A stretch of 64,000 bases of DNA from contig NZ_BHVZ01000014.1 in NCBI RefSeq assembly GCF_003865035.1, forward strand, positions 186,001 through 250,000. The letters run 5' to 3'. Under the pieces are notes generated by a model. It saw nothing but the letters and a program-made list of their open reading frames with translations, made no database searches and was not told the DNA's origin. The stretch is from Anaerotignum faecicola. Its GTDB lineage: Bacteria > Bacillota > Clostridia > Lachnospirales > Anaerotignaceae. Shown here piece by piece: positions 53,847 to 62,601 of this stretch (the first letter of the stretch is position 1; each line of letters opens with the position of its first letter). Made by a program: the position numbers and the translations under genes.

Positions 53847-54692
53847 CTACATTCCCAGAGAAACCAGAGGAATGAAGATAAACAATGTCAGAATGGGAAT
53901 CAAAATCTGTGTGACAGCAATATCAAAGTACACCTCCTTATGTGTCAGCTTACAGATTCCGAGTAACGTGATTTGTGCGCCCTGATGAGGCAGGTTATCG
54001 GAGGAGCGTTCCTCCAATTCCTCTGCGGAAAGCTGCATTTTCAGGCTTGCGTCATCAAAGAGCTTGCCCTGCGCCGTAAATTTTCTGGCTCTGCATTCCA
54101 GCCAAACGAAAATCATCAGGAACTCTGCTACGGTAGCAATCAGGGAGGGGAGGAAGGCTGCCGTTGCAGTTGTGCCTAAGCTTTTCATGGCGATGGTGTT
54201 CTGAATGGAGGGAGAGCCGGGTGCTGTCATGGACCATGTCCAGCAGCCGGCCGAAATTGCCGCAGGAATCAGGCGGCGTGTCAGATTGGCACGCTTGAAC
54301 ATCTGCAAAGCAATGGGGTAAACCACGAAGAATACAACAAAGCCGCTCACACCGCCGAAGGTCAAAAGACCTGTGATACACATAATCATGGGAGCGACAA
54401 AATGATTGCCGCAGAAGCGTCCCATGGTGCGTGCAATGGATTCCGCCGCCCCTGTGAACTGATAGACTGCACCAAAGAGCGCGCCGACAAAGAAAATCAG
54501 AAAATACTTCGTGATATAATCCGATGTGGCAGGCATGAAGTGCTGCAGCAGGGTATCCAGAATGGGCATACCGGAAAGCACGATAACAAAGATGGTAACA
54601 ACCGGTGCCAGAATCAAGGCACTCATTTGTCGAAATGCCAGCACGCCAAAGAGGATGATGGCGATCAGCAAAATCAATACGCTAAAATTCAT
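53847..54692 (-). pseudogene. GntP-family permease with internal deletion
   Basis: 281 residues where GntP permeases have about 440. The first ~235 residues follow the family (TFGGVSGFVVFFVVYPIALQMF; AISAGCWTWSMTAPGSPSIQN). After SSDNLPH the sequence jumps to the family C-terminus (QGAQITLLGICKLTHKEVYFDI...LIPLVSLGM). About 160 residues with half of the membrane helices are missing, the joint lying at a LPH-like word that also occurs near the C-terminus in relatives. The frame is kept but a working transporter is very unlikely. Confidence 0.75.
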
Positions 54693-54723
54693 ATTCCCTT
54701 CTCCTTTCCTTTATGAAAGCCGA

Positions 54724-55313
54724 TTAACGGAAATTGGGTTTGCGTTTTTCCAGGAACGCCTGCATCCCAACCTGCTTATCCTCAGTTGCGAAGCAAAGCC
54801 CAACCAAGTCCTTCTCTACCTCCAAAGCATTCATCAAATCCATATCTGCGCCCTTGTTGATAGAGAGCTTTGCATACTTGATTGCCATTGGGGACACCTT
54901 TAAAATATCATCCATCAGTGCCTTTGCTTCATCCAGCAGAGCCTCTGCGGGAACCACTCTGTTTACCAGACCGTAACGCAGGGCTGTCTGTGCATCAATG
55001 TGCTTGCCTGTGTAAATCATTTCCTTTGCCAGGCCTGTACCAATCAGACGAGGCAGTCTCTGCCCTGTTCACTTCTGTAGGGCTGCATCTGCACGATGTC
55101 TGCGCCTGCAACAAAGCCTCTGCCTTCGCCTGTGATGATAACGCCGTAGATGTCATTTTCTTTGCTTACATAATCGAATACCATCTGCAGCTCATCCAAG
55201 GTCTGATTGTTCAGAGCGTTCAGCGCCTTGGGGCGGTTCATAGTAACGATGAGTACATGGTTTTCCAGATCCAGCTTCAGGTTTTCCAGTGCGTTTGTGT
55301 TCAGGTTTTTCAT
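54724..55313 (-). pseudogene. Enoyl-CoA hydratase/isomerase with deletion and frameshift
   Basis: The N-terminal part (VTMNRPKALNALNNQTLDEL; GRGFVAGADIVQM) reads to a premature stop at 55044. The C-terminal part continues in another frame (QRLPRLIGTGLAKEMIYTGKHIDAQTALRYGLV). The segment between, with the second oxyanion-hole GGG region and about 45-50 residues, is deleted at about 55050. Both halves agree with crotonase-type 3-hydroxybutyryl-CoA dehydratases. Not functional. Confidence 0.85.
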
Positions 55314-55548
55314 AATAAATTCCTCCTTGATGTCTTGTGTTTTGTTTTGTGTTTTTTATTGGTTTTTGTATAGTTTTTATATTTTTTCACGGAAGGAGAC
55401 AGCTTTTTTTGTACGCCGCTTGCTGATTTTTGGGTACAAAAAGAACACCTGCTGTTTTCGCATTTTTTCACGAAACACCCGATTTCTTCGGGGGACGGAA
55501 ATCCGCAAAAACAGCCTGCGGTGTCTCTCCCGTTATAAACGTATGAAG

Positions 55549-56409
55549 TTATCTTTTTTGCAGCTCATATTTTGAAATCTCCTTTTCCTGCAGCACACGC
55601 AGCAGCTTTGCCTGCATCCCTAAGGGCATATCCCCGATTTCATCCAGAAAAAGCGTTCCGCCGCTTGCCAGCTCAAATTTTCCCTTTTTGCCGCCCTTTT
55701 TCGCCCCTGTGAAAGCACCCTCTTCGTATCCGAACAGCTCACTTTCCAAAAGCTCATTGGGAATGGCGGCACAGTTAATGCTGACCATCGGCTTTTCCCG
55801 CTGCTCTCCGTTGTTGTGGATGGCGTTGGCGAAAACCTCCTTGCCTGTGCCTGTTTCGCCTGTCAGCAGAACGGGGAACATGGTCTTGGCGGCTTTATAG
55901 CCTGCCTTTTTGACCTCTGCAAAGCGTGGGCTGTTGCCGACGATTTTATCGAAGGAATATTGCGAGCTGTTTCTGCTGCGGTATTCCTCTCTGTAAAATT
56001 CATATTCGGAATATTTCCGCATCAGCTTCTTTGCAGAATCCAGAGTTTGCAGTCGGAATTTTACCTGTGCCACGCCTGCAATGACATTGTGGTTTTCGTC
56101 ATATACGGCGGAGCGGTTTACCAGAAAGATTCTGTCCGAATCATCGTCCGATTTTTCGCTTAGGCGAAGAATGGCGCCTTCCTCTTGGTAGGCATAATTG
56201 ACAATGTCAATCATTTTTGTATTGGGGATAATCTCTGCAATACTTCTGCCGATGGCATACTCTCTGGTGGTTTTCAGGTATTGGCAGTATTGCTCGTTTA
56301 TATCTGTAATCACATCATGGTTATCGACAACGACGAAGCCGTCATCGGTCAGCGTCAGTATCTCGTCAAAGATGTATTTGTATCGTTTGTCTTGATTTAT
56401 TTCTGTTAT
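55549..56409 (-). pseudogene. Sigma-54-dependent activator, truncated, start codon lost
   Basis: The frame holds a PAS domain ([29 protein letters not shown]) and the first half of the AAA+ domain (Walker [15 protein letters not shown] loop, [13 protein letters not shown]). It then ends at [11 protein letters not shown], losing the rest of the AAA+ domain and the DNA-binding helices. A strong ribosome site (GAAAGGAGGAG) is followed at the right distance by ATA in place of ATG. It probably once drove the crotonase and GntP genes. Confidence 0.8.
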
Positions 56410-56463
56410 GCTCTCTCCTCCTTTCTTTTTATTTTAGCACGCTTTTTTGCGGTTCTATTGAAA

Positions 56464-56622
56464 TTCTCTGTTTGGGGACTGGATTCTTCTTTTAGAGACT
56501 TAATTCTCTTTTTAGAGACGGTGTTCTCTGTTTGGAAACAAGACTCTCCGATCGGAAACACATTTCTTCTTTTGGAGACATAGTCTCTAAATAGAGACAA
56601 AGTCTTTGCTTGAAAAAACAAA
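56464..56622. repeat. Array of eight 20-bp near-palindromic tandem repeats
   Basis: Units begin at 56464, 56484, 56504, 56524, 56544, 56564, 56584 and 56603, with a pattern like TTCTCTTTTTAGAGACnnnn; each unit is an imperfect palindrome and one (GTCTCTAAATAGAGAC) is perfect. The period equals two helical turns, so the same DNA face is repeated. It lies just upstream of the dead sigma-54 activator. Confidence 0.75.
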
Positions 56623-57109
56623 TGTCTTTTTCTGTAGAAAGAAGCATTTTGCCCCCTTTTCCGTTGCTACGGAGGGTAAATCCGTTTTATTTTTCGGAAA
56701 AAATGTTGATTTTCGTCCAAAGCAGGTCGGTGAAAAGTCGCAGTTTTCCTTGATTTCTAAGGCTTTTTCCGGAAAGGGGGGGGATTTCCCTTTCCAAAGA
56801 CTGCCGCCTTCCTTTTTTGCTTTGGGCAGGTGGTTTTATTTTTTTCTTTCTGCCCTATATAAGAGCAAGAAGTGTGCCAAAGTTGGAATTCTGTAGAATA
56901 TTTTTTTGTAAAAGGCAGAAAAGCATTGATTTTTCGGGATTTTTCTACATTCGGAAAAATTTTCTTGTTTTTTCTAAATGAAAATCAAAAAGAGACTTTT
57001 GTCTCCAAAAGGAGAATGTTTAGAAAAAATGGAGAGAAAACGGAAGGGGAGAGACAGATTTGTTTCTGAATGGAAAAGAAGAAAAAGGTTGTGCTTTCAT
57101 AAACGCACC
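56623..57109. other. Non-coding stretch with more repeat units
   Basis: No gene seen. The palindromes AGAGACTTTTGTCTC and TCTCCAAAAGGAGA (56991-57015) belong to the same repeat type as the array at 56464. A run of eight G lies near 56777. The stretch looks like remains of degraded DNA. Confidence 0.5.
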
Positions 57110-57332
57110 CTCTGCTGCCATATCCTCATACAAATCGGTAATGGGGTCTCCCTTGGATTGCAGATACGCAGCAGTGAAGGGGACACCCGCGGCGGAGGAG
57201 GGGTATACGCCTAAGCCATGGTTCACATAATAGGGATCTAAGCCGGCGGCAAGAATTTCGTCCTTCGTTAGCCCCTGTGTCAGCTGATGCACGATGGTGC
57301 CCATCATCTCCAAATGGGCGAATTCGTCAGGG
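57110..57332 (-). pseudogene. Middle fragment of a manganese-catalase / CotJC-like gene
   Basis: The minus-strand frame encodes DEFAHLEMMGTIVHQL, YYVNHGLGVYPSSAAGVPF, AAYLQSKGDPITDLYEDMAAE, the central part of manganese catalases with metal ligands Glu and His. Homology stops at 57332, 26 bases from the end of the prophage integrase gene, and at 57110 after Ala-Ala-Glu, exactly where the C-terminal fragment at 20157-20357 begins. Confidence 0.85.
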
Positions 57333-57357
57333 TGTTATATCTATCGGTAATTTGGGG

Positions 57358-58938
57358 TTAGTTTTCGGGTGATATTTTGGGGAAGAGGATGATTTCAAAA
57401 TTGTCGGCAGACACATTCTTTTTCCCTTTTATTTTTTTATGATATTCAACGTGATCCAGCACCTCTTTTAAAAGCTTATTCTTTTCGGCAGGGGTAAGCG
57501 TTTCATAGGTATCCAGAATATTTTTGATTTTAGGAATCATGGAAACTTGATTTTTTCTTGCTGCTTTCAGATTGGAAAGCTCTGCCTGTGTTTCTTCGAT
57601 TGCGGATCTGATTTCTGCCATTTTTTCAGACAGAGTTTTATTTCTGGCGGTGAATACTTCGGGGGTATAAATTCCCGTTTCCAGAAATTCAAAAATCTTT
57701 TCAAACTGGAATTGCAGACCTTGCAGTTCCTGTTCCATATCTGCAATGGTGTGCTCCAGTGCCATGATTTTTGTGGAGAATACATTTATAGAGGATTCAT
57801 CTTCCCATGTCGGTTCATGCTGCTTCATCCACAAGGAGAGGGCTTCCAGAATTTTTCCTTCCACCATATAAAGGGGGGAAGAAATCTGCGGGCAAAAATG
57901 CGTGTGGCAGATAAGGGATGCAGGTTGTCCTGTTTTGAGATAAGGGCGGCGCTGCATGGCATTTCCGCAATAGGAGCAATGGACAAGACCTGCCAAAGGA
58001 TTTTGCATGACTCCATTTACACCTGTTGGTCTATAATGCTGCCTCATTTTCGCCTGTGCAAGATTCCAAAGTTCTTCTGAGATGATGGGTTCATGCAGAC
58101 CATCAACGAGCAAATAATTTTCTGCCAGAGGACGCGTTTTTTTGATTTTTCCATTTTCCGTATGTTTTTTTTCGGGGCGGCGATTCCAATGGACTTTCCC
58201 GATATATACAGGATTTTGCAGCATACGGGTGACGGATGCGGTTGCCCATGTGCCGCCTTTACGATTGCGGATGCCCATCTGATCCAGACGCTTAGCAATG
58301 GTGGCGCGGCCAATATCGGCAAAGGTACCATCCGGCTGCGGGTCTCCATAGGCGTACAATTCATAAGCCAGCCTTACTGCTGCGGCTTCAGCGTCTTCTA
58401 TTTCCAGAGTGAAGCCTTTTTCCTGCGGCAGCTTTACCCGACGATAGCCGAAGGGGGCAATAGAGCCTGCAAACTTTCCCTCTTTTACGGATGCCTCACG
58501 CCCACGCTGCATGCGGCGGAGGATGGTTTTATATTCCCGACGGGACATAAACTGGGAAAATTCAAAATATTCCTCATCAAATTCATCATTTGGGTCATAA
58601 GACTTCATGGGAGTGATAATTTTTGTGGAGCTATACTTGAAGGCATTTAAAATAATGCCCTGATCCAGAGTATTGCCACGACCGAGACGCTCCACCTCCA
58701 TGACAAGAACGCCCTGCCAGATGCCGGCTTCCACATCCTGAAGGAGCTGCTGCATGACGGGGCGGCCGGCGATGGTTTCGCCGGAGAGGATTTCTTTATA
58801 GATTTTAGTAATTGGTAATTTTAATTTTTTTGCCAAGGCAAGCAGAGTTTTTTCGTGGCGGGCAAGGGTTTCGCCTTCGCCCAGCAGCTCCGCCTCTGCA
58901 TCTGCTCTTGATTTTCTCAAATAAATGCAATACGGCAT
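57358..58938 (-). CDS. int: Serine integrase of the prophage
   Basis: 526 residues: resolvase domain with Ser10 (YLRKSRAD) and RLGRG, recombinase domain (APFGYRRVKLPQEKG; NPVYIGKVHWNRR), zinc ribbon (CSYCGNAMQRRPYL...CHTHFC) and a coiled-coil end. It inserts and, with a directionality factor, excises the phage. The gene ends 26 bases from the truncated catalase gene, the usual place next to an att site. Confidence 0.92.
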   Translation of the reverse strand: MPYCIYLRKSRADAEAELLGEGETLARHEKTLLALAKKLKLPITKIYKEILSGETIAGRPVMQQLLQDVEAGIWQGVLVMEVERLGRGNTLDQGIILNAFKYSSTKIITPMKSYDPNDEFDEEYFEFSQFMSRREYKTILRRMQRGREASVKEGKFAGSIAPFGYRRVKLPQEKGFTLEIEDAEAAAVRLAYELYAYGDPQPDGTFADIGRATIAKRLDQMGIRNRKGGTWATASVTRMLQNPVYIGKVHWNRRPEKKHTENGKIKKTRPLAENYLLVDGLHEPIISEELWNLAQAKMRQHYRPTGVNGVMQNPLAGLVHCSYCGNAMQRRPYLKTGQPASLICHTHFCPQISSPLYMVEGKILEALSLWMKQHEPTWEDESSINVFSTKIMALEHTIADMEQELQGLQFQFEKIFEFLETGIYTPEVFTARNKTLSEKMAEIRSAIEETQAELSNLKAARKNQVSMIPKIKNILDTYETLTPAEKNKLLKEVLDHVEYHKKIKGKKNVSADNFEIILFPKISPEN

Positions 58939-59023
58939 AGGTTTACTCCTTTCTCATGATTTTCCCTTGCCTGCATGATAGCACAGAACGAGGGAAGAAA
59001 AAAGCGAACACAGAAAATTTCCA

Positions 59024-59050
59024 AATTAAAAAAGCACCCGAAGGGGGTGC
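59024..59050 (-). terminator. Terminator of the membrane-protein gene
   Basis: On the minus strand GCACCC pairs with GGGTGC, followed by six T. Confidence 0.75.
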
Positions 59051-59059
59051 AGGGGATGA

Positions 59060-60061
59060 TTATTGGGGAGGGTTGCAATCTTTGCAAGGAGTATAGCCTT
59101 CGACTTTGGCAGCTTCAACATTATATATCCAAAAAGAATCATAATTCAGATGGTAACAACCGTAGCTATGGTAGCGAGAGCCGCTTTCGGTAACGATAAC
59201 AGCATGATCATGATAAAAGTGATACTCATCCGAGATTGCACCTAAATTATTTTGGTAGCGTTTTATTTCTTCGAGCTTTCTGCGTTCTCTATACTCTGCC
59301 TGCGTCAGAAGAAATTCCTTATCTGAAACTTCTGTTTTCAGGGTGGAGCATTGATAAGCCAGATAAGCATTTGCACAAAGGCTTACGCATGCAACAAGGA
59401 TGCAGATTATGAAAGAGCGAGAGGGTGTACTCTTTTTTTCGGGTTGCACCTCCGAGGTTGGCTGCGCGGCCGGCGGAGGGGTTGGCTGAGAGGGTTCGGC
59501 AGCTGCCTCCTGCGTATCTGCGGGGGGTTCTTCATGCTCATCCAGAGATTTATCCCAAGCGGAAATAATTTCATCATAATATTGTGCTACTGCATCAATG
59601 ATTTGCGGCAGCAAGGATGCAAATGTTACGCCGGCAAGAGTATAGCCATTGTAGTCCTTGCAGGATGGAATTTTAGACAGGATGGTCGAAACATATTTAA
59701 TCAAATCATCTGAACCGTTGCTGTTATGCATGAAAATCCAATGTTCTTTTAAAAAGTCATTAAGAACAGCATTTGAATCTTTTGCCAAATCATAAACTTC
59801 ATCCGGAGGAAGTACCTCATTTTTCAGCATGGAAGTATATATATCCATTGTGGCATCATAAATTATTTTATCATTCAGCAATTTATCATGAACTTCATCA
59901 TGAACTATGAACATAGCAAGGGCATAAAGCATTAGCTTTTCATAATCTTCCATCGTTGCAGGTTTTGGAAAGATATCCTCATTTTCTGTCACCAGTTTAG
60001 CAGTTTTATACGAAGAAAGAAAAAGTGCTGTGGATACTTCTCGCGTAGATAATTTTTTCAT
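59060..60061 (-). CDS. Membrane protein with C-terminal zinc-type motif, prophage accessory gene
   Basis: 333 residues. The helical N-terminal 170 residues are cytoplasmic, followed by a Pro/Glu linker, one membrane helix (SFIICILVACVSLCANAYLAY), a short coiled coil, and a C-terminal module YHSYGCYHLN...GYTPCKDCNPP resembling Ada-type Cys4/His zinc modules of exported proteins. Its place between integrase and repressor, on the lysogenic strand, suggests a gene expressed in the lysogen, perhaps for exclusion of other phages; this is inference. Confidence 0.6.
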   Translation of the reverse strand: MKKLSTREVSTALFLSSYKTAKLVTENEDIFPKPATMEDYEKLMLYALAMFIVHDEVHDKLLNDKIIYDATMDIYTSMLKNEVLPPDEVYDLAKDSNAVLNDFLKEHWIFMHNSNGSDDLIKYVSTILSKIPSCKDYNGYTLAGVTFASLLPQIIDAVAQYYDEIISAWDKSLDEHEEPPADTQEAAAEPSQPTPPPAAQPTSEVQPEKKSTPSRSFIICILVACVSLCANAYLAYQCSTLKTEVSDKEFLLTQAEYRERRKLEEIKRYQNNLGAISDEYHFYHDHAVIVTESGSRYHSYGCYHLNYDSFWIYNVEAAKVEGYTPCKDCNPPQ

Positions 60062-60276
60062 ATTTATTTCCCCCTATTTCTTCATGAAACGAAACAATAT
60101 CTTCACGCATCATAACACAGGGGAGGGGGGTATGGGAATTGTGGAAAACATACAAAATTTGACAGAATAATTTTACATAAAAATTGATTGATTTTTTGAA
60201 CGGTGAATGATATGATATATGAACGAACAAATGTTCTTATTTTGCGTGAAAAAGGGAACAGAGGGGATGGGATGTT

Positions 60277-60381
60277 ATGGATTATAGAGAGGAAATAAAA
60301 AAACTCATTGATAAGACTCAGAATCAGGAAAAGCTAAAAATTATTTATAGAATCGTAAAAAGATATTTAGGACTAGAGTAA
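60277..60381 (+). CDS. Small phage protein
   Basis: 34 residues (MDYREEIKKLIDKTQNQEKL...YLGLE) from an ATG preceded by GAGGGGATGGG. Small helical proteins of this kind (K-[IV]-I-Y-R-[IF]-[IV]-K-x-Y-L) often lie beside repressor genes in clostridial phages. It ends inside a terminator and converges with the repressor. Confidence 0.6.
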   Translation: MDYREEIKKLIDKTQNQEKLKIIYRIVKRYLGLE

Positions 60382-60399
60382 AACACTAGTCCTTTTTTT
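60370..60399 (+). terminator. Terminator overlapping the small gene end
   Basis: GGACTAG pairs with CTAGTCC, followed by seven T. Confidence 0.75.
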
Positions 60400-60763
60400 C
60401 TGCCAATTTTAAAGTAATATTTTCAAGTAATTTCCATTCATCTGTAGATAGTTCTGCCAGTGCTTCGATAAGCCGCCTTTTGTATGAAGGTTCTTCTTCA
60501 TTTAGCATATCTACCATAAAATCTGCAATGGTTTCACTTCTAGTTTTTCTGATGAACATTTCTCCTTCTCCAGTTCGGAGCCATTTTTCATTTGCATTAA
60601 ATTTTTCGCAGATATCTTCAATCAGTCTATCGCTTGGAACATATCCAGAAATTATGATTTTTGAGATATAAGGTTGAGATACAGAGAGCTTTTCAGCAAA
60701 TTTTGTTTTTGTAATACCTAATTGTTTAATTAAATTTTCTATTCTTTCGCCAAATGCGTCCAT
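60386..60763 (-). CDS. CI-like phage repressor
   Basis: 125 residues with an N-terminal XRE helix-turn-helix (ITKTKFAEKLSVSQPYISKIIISGYVPSD) and GEGEMFIRK, typical of clostridial phage repressors; no LexA-type protease domain. It is divergent from the early genes and faces the repeated operators at 60801-60880. AAAGGAGGTGATTT precedes the start. Confidence 0.88.
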   Translation of the reverse strand: MDAFGERIENLIKQLGITKTKFAEKLSVSQPYISKIIISGYVPSDRLIEDICEKFNANEKWLRTGEGEMFIRKTRSETIADFMVDMLNEEEPSYKRRLIEALAELSTDEWKLLENITLKLAEKKD

Positions 60764-60784
60764 TAAATCACCTCCTTTAAAGTC

Positions 60785-60870
60785 ATATTATCATGGGTTG
60801 TTATAAAAATCAATAAAAAATATAAATGAGTTATAAAAATGTTGACAAGATAAACTAGTTATGTTATGTT
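60785..60870. promoter_or_regulatory. Divergent lysogeny-switch promoters and operators
   Basis: Minus promoter: TTGATT (60813-60808) and TAATAT (60790-60785), 17-base spacer. Plus promoter: TTGACA (60842-60847) and TATGTT (60865-60870), 17-base spacer. The direct repeat TTATAAAAAT at 60801-60810 and 60831-60840 overlaps or abuts both, with a further TTATAAATAAG at 60869; these are likely repressor sites. Confidence 0.65.
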
Positions 60871-60908
60871 ATAAATAAGTTATGGATGGCGGAAAGAGAG
60901 GTGAAAAT

Positions 60909-61043
60909 ATGAACCAACAGGAAAAGCAGATTATCAAAAACATTGTAGCAGTATTTCCGATGTTAGATGAAAGCAATAAAAAATATTTGCTTGGTTTAAG
61001 TGAGGGTATGGTTTTGGTTCGGAAACAGGAAAATGCAAGCTAA
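60909..61043 (+). CDS. Small phage early protein
   Basis: 44 residues (MNQQEKQIIKNIVAVFPMLDESNKKYLLGLSEGM...). AAAGAGAGGTGAAAAT precedes the ATG. First gene from the right-facing promoter, in the place of a Cro or antirepressor gene, but too short to show a DNA-binding fold. Confidence 0.65.
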   Translation: MNQQEKQIIKNIVAVFPMLDESNKKYLLGLSEGMVLVRKQENAS

Positions 61044-61049
61044 AAAGGC

Positions 61050-61071
61050 AAAGCCGCCAAGCGGCGGCTTT
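61050..61071 (+). terminator. Hairpin after the first early gene
   Basis: AAAGCCGCC-AAGC-GGCGGCTTT is a perfect stem but only three T follow, so it may be a weak or antiterminated stop. Confidence 0.5.
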
Positions 61072-61093
61072 ACAGGGTGAAGGAGGTGGTGCG

Positions 61094-61333
61094 ATGGCGG
61101 CGGTGTTGGAAATCGTAAAAAGGATAACAGGGTTCATTGTCGGCGTTCTGATTGGCTGCGCGATGGAAGGATGGGCATACAAAAAAATATGGAATCTAAA
61201 GAAACCCTCTCGTGTGAAGGAGATTTCTATCAGATTCCTGCAATGGGTGATTGTGCTGCTTCTTGTATTCCTGTTTCTGGTTGCGATTGACCTTCTGGGA
61301 TATGTAGCCATTACTTATTTGCCAGTTTTCTAA
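61094..61333 (+). CDS. Small two-helix membrane protein
   Basis: 79 residues with hydrophobic segments near 11-25 and 48-76; GAAGGAGGTGGTGCG precedes the ATG. No family recognised. Its end overlaps by 23 bases the convergent gene. Confidence 0.6.
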   Translation: MAAVLEIVKRITGFIVGVLIGCAMEGWAYKKIWNLKKPSRVKEISIRFLQWVIVLLLVFLFLVAIDLLGYVAITYLPVF

Positions 61334-61682
61334 CGGCTTTCTGAATATTCTCATAGGCTATTTTACAGCCTTCCGGATTGGGAGTTTTTTCGGTTACAAA
61401 ATGGAACAATACGGAGAAATACACATCATCCTCTTTGTTACAGAAAAGGCGAAGCTTTTCAATGGCGGCAATAAGAATTCTTACATAGTCGGGATTTCGG
61501 ATATCAGAAACAAAATCCGTATAGGCAGAAACAAATTCACTGTAATGGATGGCGATGGTGCGGCGTTTTTCTTCCCTGCGAATGTAACGGGCGGAAAGAT
61601 GCGCACCAACGAGAGTACCCAGCAGGGTGCAGATGGCTACTGCAAAATTGGAATTTAGAACATTAAGGACAAAACCGGTCAA
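61311..61682 (-). CDS. Small membrane-anchored phage protein
   Basis: 123 residues with one N-terminal helix (VLNSNFAVAICTLLGTLVGAHLSARYI) followed by a charged helical part. GAAAGGGGGTATTTCC lies before the start. It faces against the early genes, like a lysogen-expressed accessory gene. Family not recognised. Confidence 0.6.
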   Translation of the reverse strand: MTGFVLNVLNSNFAVAICTLLGTLVGAHLSARYIRREEKRRTIAIHYSEFVSAYTDFVSDIRNPDYVRILIAAIEKLRLFCNKEDDVYFSVLFHFVTEKTPNPEGCKIAYENIQKAVRKLANK

Positions 61683-61745
61683 ATGGAAATACCCCCTTTC
61701 TATTCGTAAAATGTGACAATTTCATTATAGAGGGGTGGGCTTATT

Positions 61746-61970
61746 TTGGCAAGGATGGCTACAAAATTTAAAAATTTAGAAGCAGAACAGGCAAGAAAAG
61801 GATACACAAATGAGCAGATGGCACAATTCCTTGGCATGAGCAGGGGGAATTATGAAGCAAAGCTGAGAAACGGGCGGTTTTACGCGAGAGAGGCATTGGT
61901 TTTATGCAGGCTGTTTGAATGTGATTTTGTGTATTTATTTGATGAGGAGGAAGAAAAGGCAGTGGTTTAA
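61746..61970 (+). CDS. Small helix-turn-helix protein, Cro/regulator-like
   Basis: 74 residues starting at TTG (61746), eight bases after GAGGGGTGG; the ATG at 61755 has no such site. KGYTNEQMAQFLGMSRGNYEAKLRNGRF is a phage helix-turn-helix of the type with an FYAREAL...FECDFVYLF end. It is a likely regulator of early genes. Confidence 0.7.
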   Translation: MARMATKFKNLEAEQARKGYTNEQMAQFLGMSRGNYEAKLRNGRFYAREALVLCRLFECDFVYLFDEEEEKAVV

Positions 61971-61985
61971 AAAGGAGGTGGTGTG

Positions 61986-62174
61986 ATGGAAGTATCAAAA
62001 TTTGCAGAGGAGGAGCTGCGGCGGACGGAAGCGATTAAAAGAGACAAGACGCTGCAGGCGATGATTCAGACAAGGGATATGCAGATTCAGCGACTGCGGC
62101 GCAAGCTGAGACGGTGGCGGTGCATGGGAATGGCACTAATCACTTTGACAGTGATACTGCTAATTTATTTATAA
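61986..62174 (+). CDS. Small phage protein with C-terminal membrane helix
   Basis: 62 residues from the ATG at 61986, seven bases after AGGAGG. A long charged helix (RDMQIQRLRRKLRRWR) is followed by a hydrophobic tail (MALITLTVILLIYL). Confidence 0.6.
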   Translation: MEVSKFAEEELRRTEAIKRDKTLQAMIQTRDMQIQRLRRKLRRWRCMGMALITLTVILLIYL

Positions 62175-62320
62175 ACGATATGAAGAAGCAGGGCGGCGCG
62201 AACAGAGACCGATGGATTCCCCCTTAATACATACATTTTCAATGATTTCGCCCTGTTTCTTTATATATACAGAAAAACGGACAAAGAGCGGCGCATAGAT
62301 TGAAGAAGGAGGTGGAGCGA

Positions 62321-62542
62321 ATGGCACTGGCGATGGAATACACCAGCGGAAATGCAAAAATCAAAATTATGGATGACTTCTGCAGTGCGCCGGATCAGAA
62401 GGAGAGAGACGCAAGGATACTGAAACGAGTGGACGCGATTGTTCTGGCTGCCATTCGGGCGAATCCGGAAAAATACTATGCGCTGCTGAAGCAGAAGGAA
62501 GAAGCTGAGGAGCAGCTGACGGCAACAAGGAGAAAGAGTTGA
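62321..62542 (+). CDS. Hypothetical phage protein
   Basis: 73 residues from the ATG at 62321, six bases after AGGAGGTG. Helical with a charged end (LLKQKEEAEEQL). No family recognised; part of the early operon. Confidence 0.6.
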   Translation: MALAMEYTSGNAKIKIMDDFCSAPDQKERDARILKRVDAIVLAAIRANPEKYYALLKQKEEAEEQLTATRRKS

Positions 62543-62601
62543 TTTCAATGACAAAGGAAAATTCGGCTTATACGGCAGGGACAAGATGCCGGAGGAAACC
62601 G

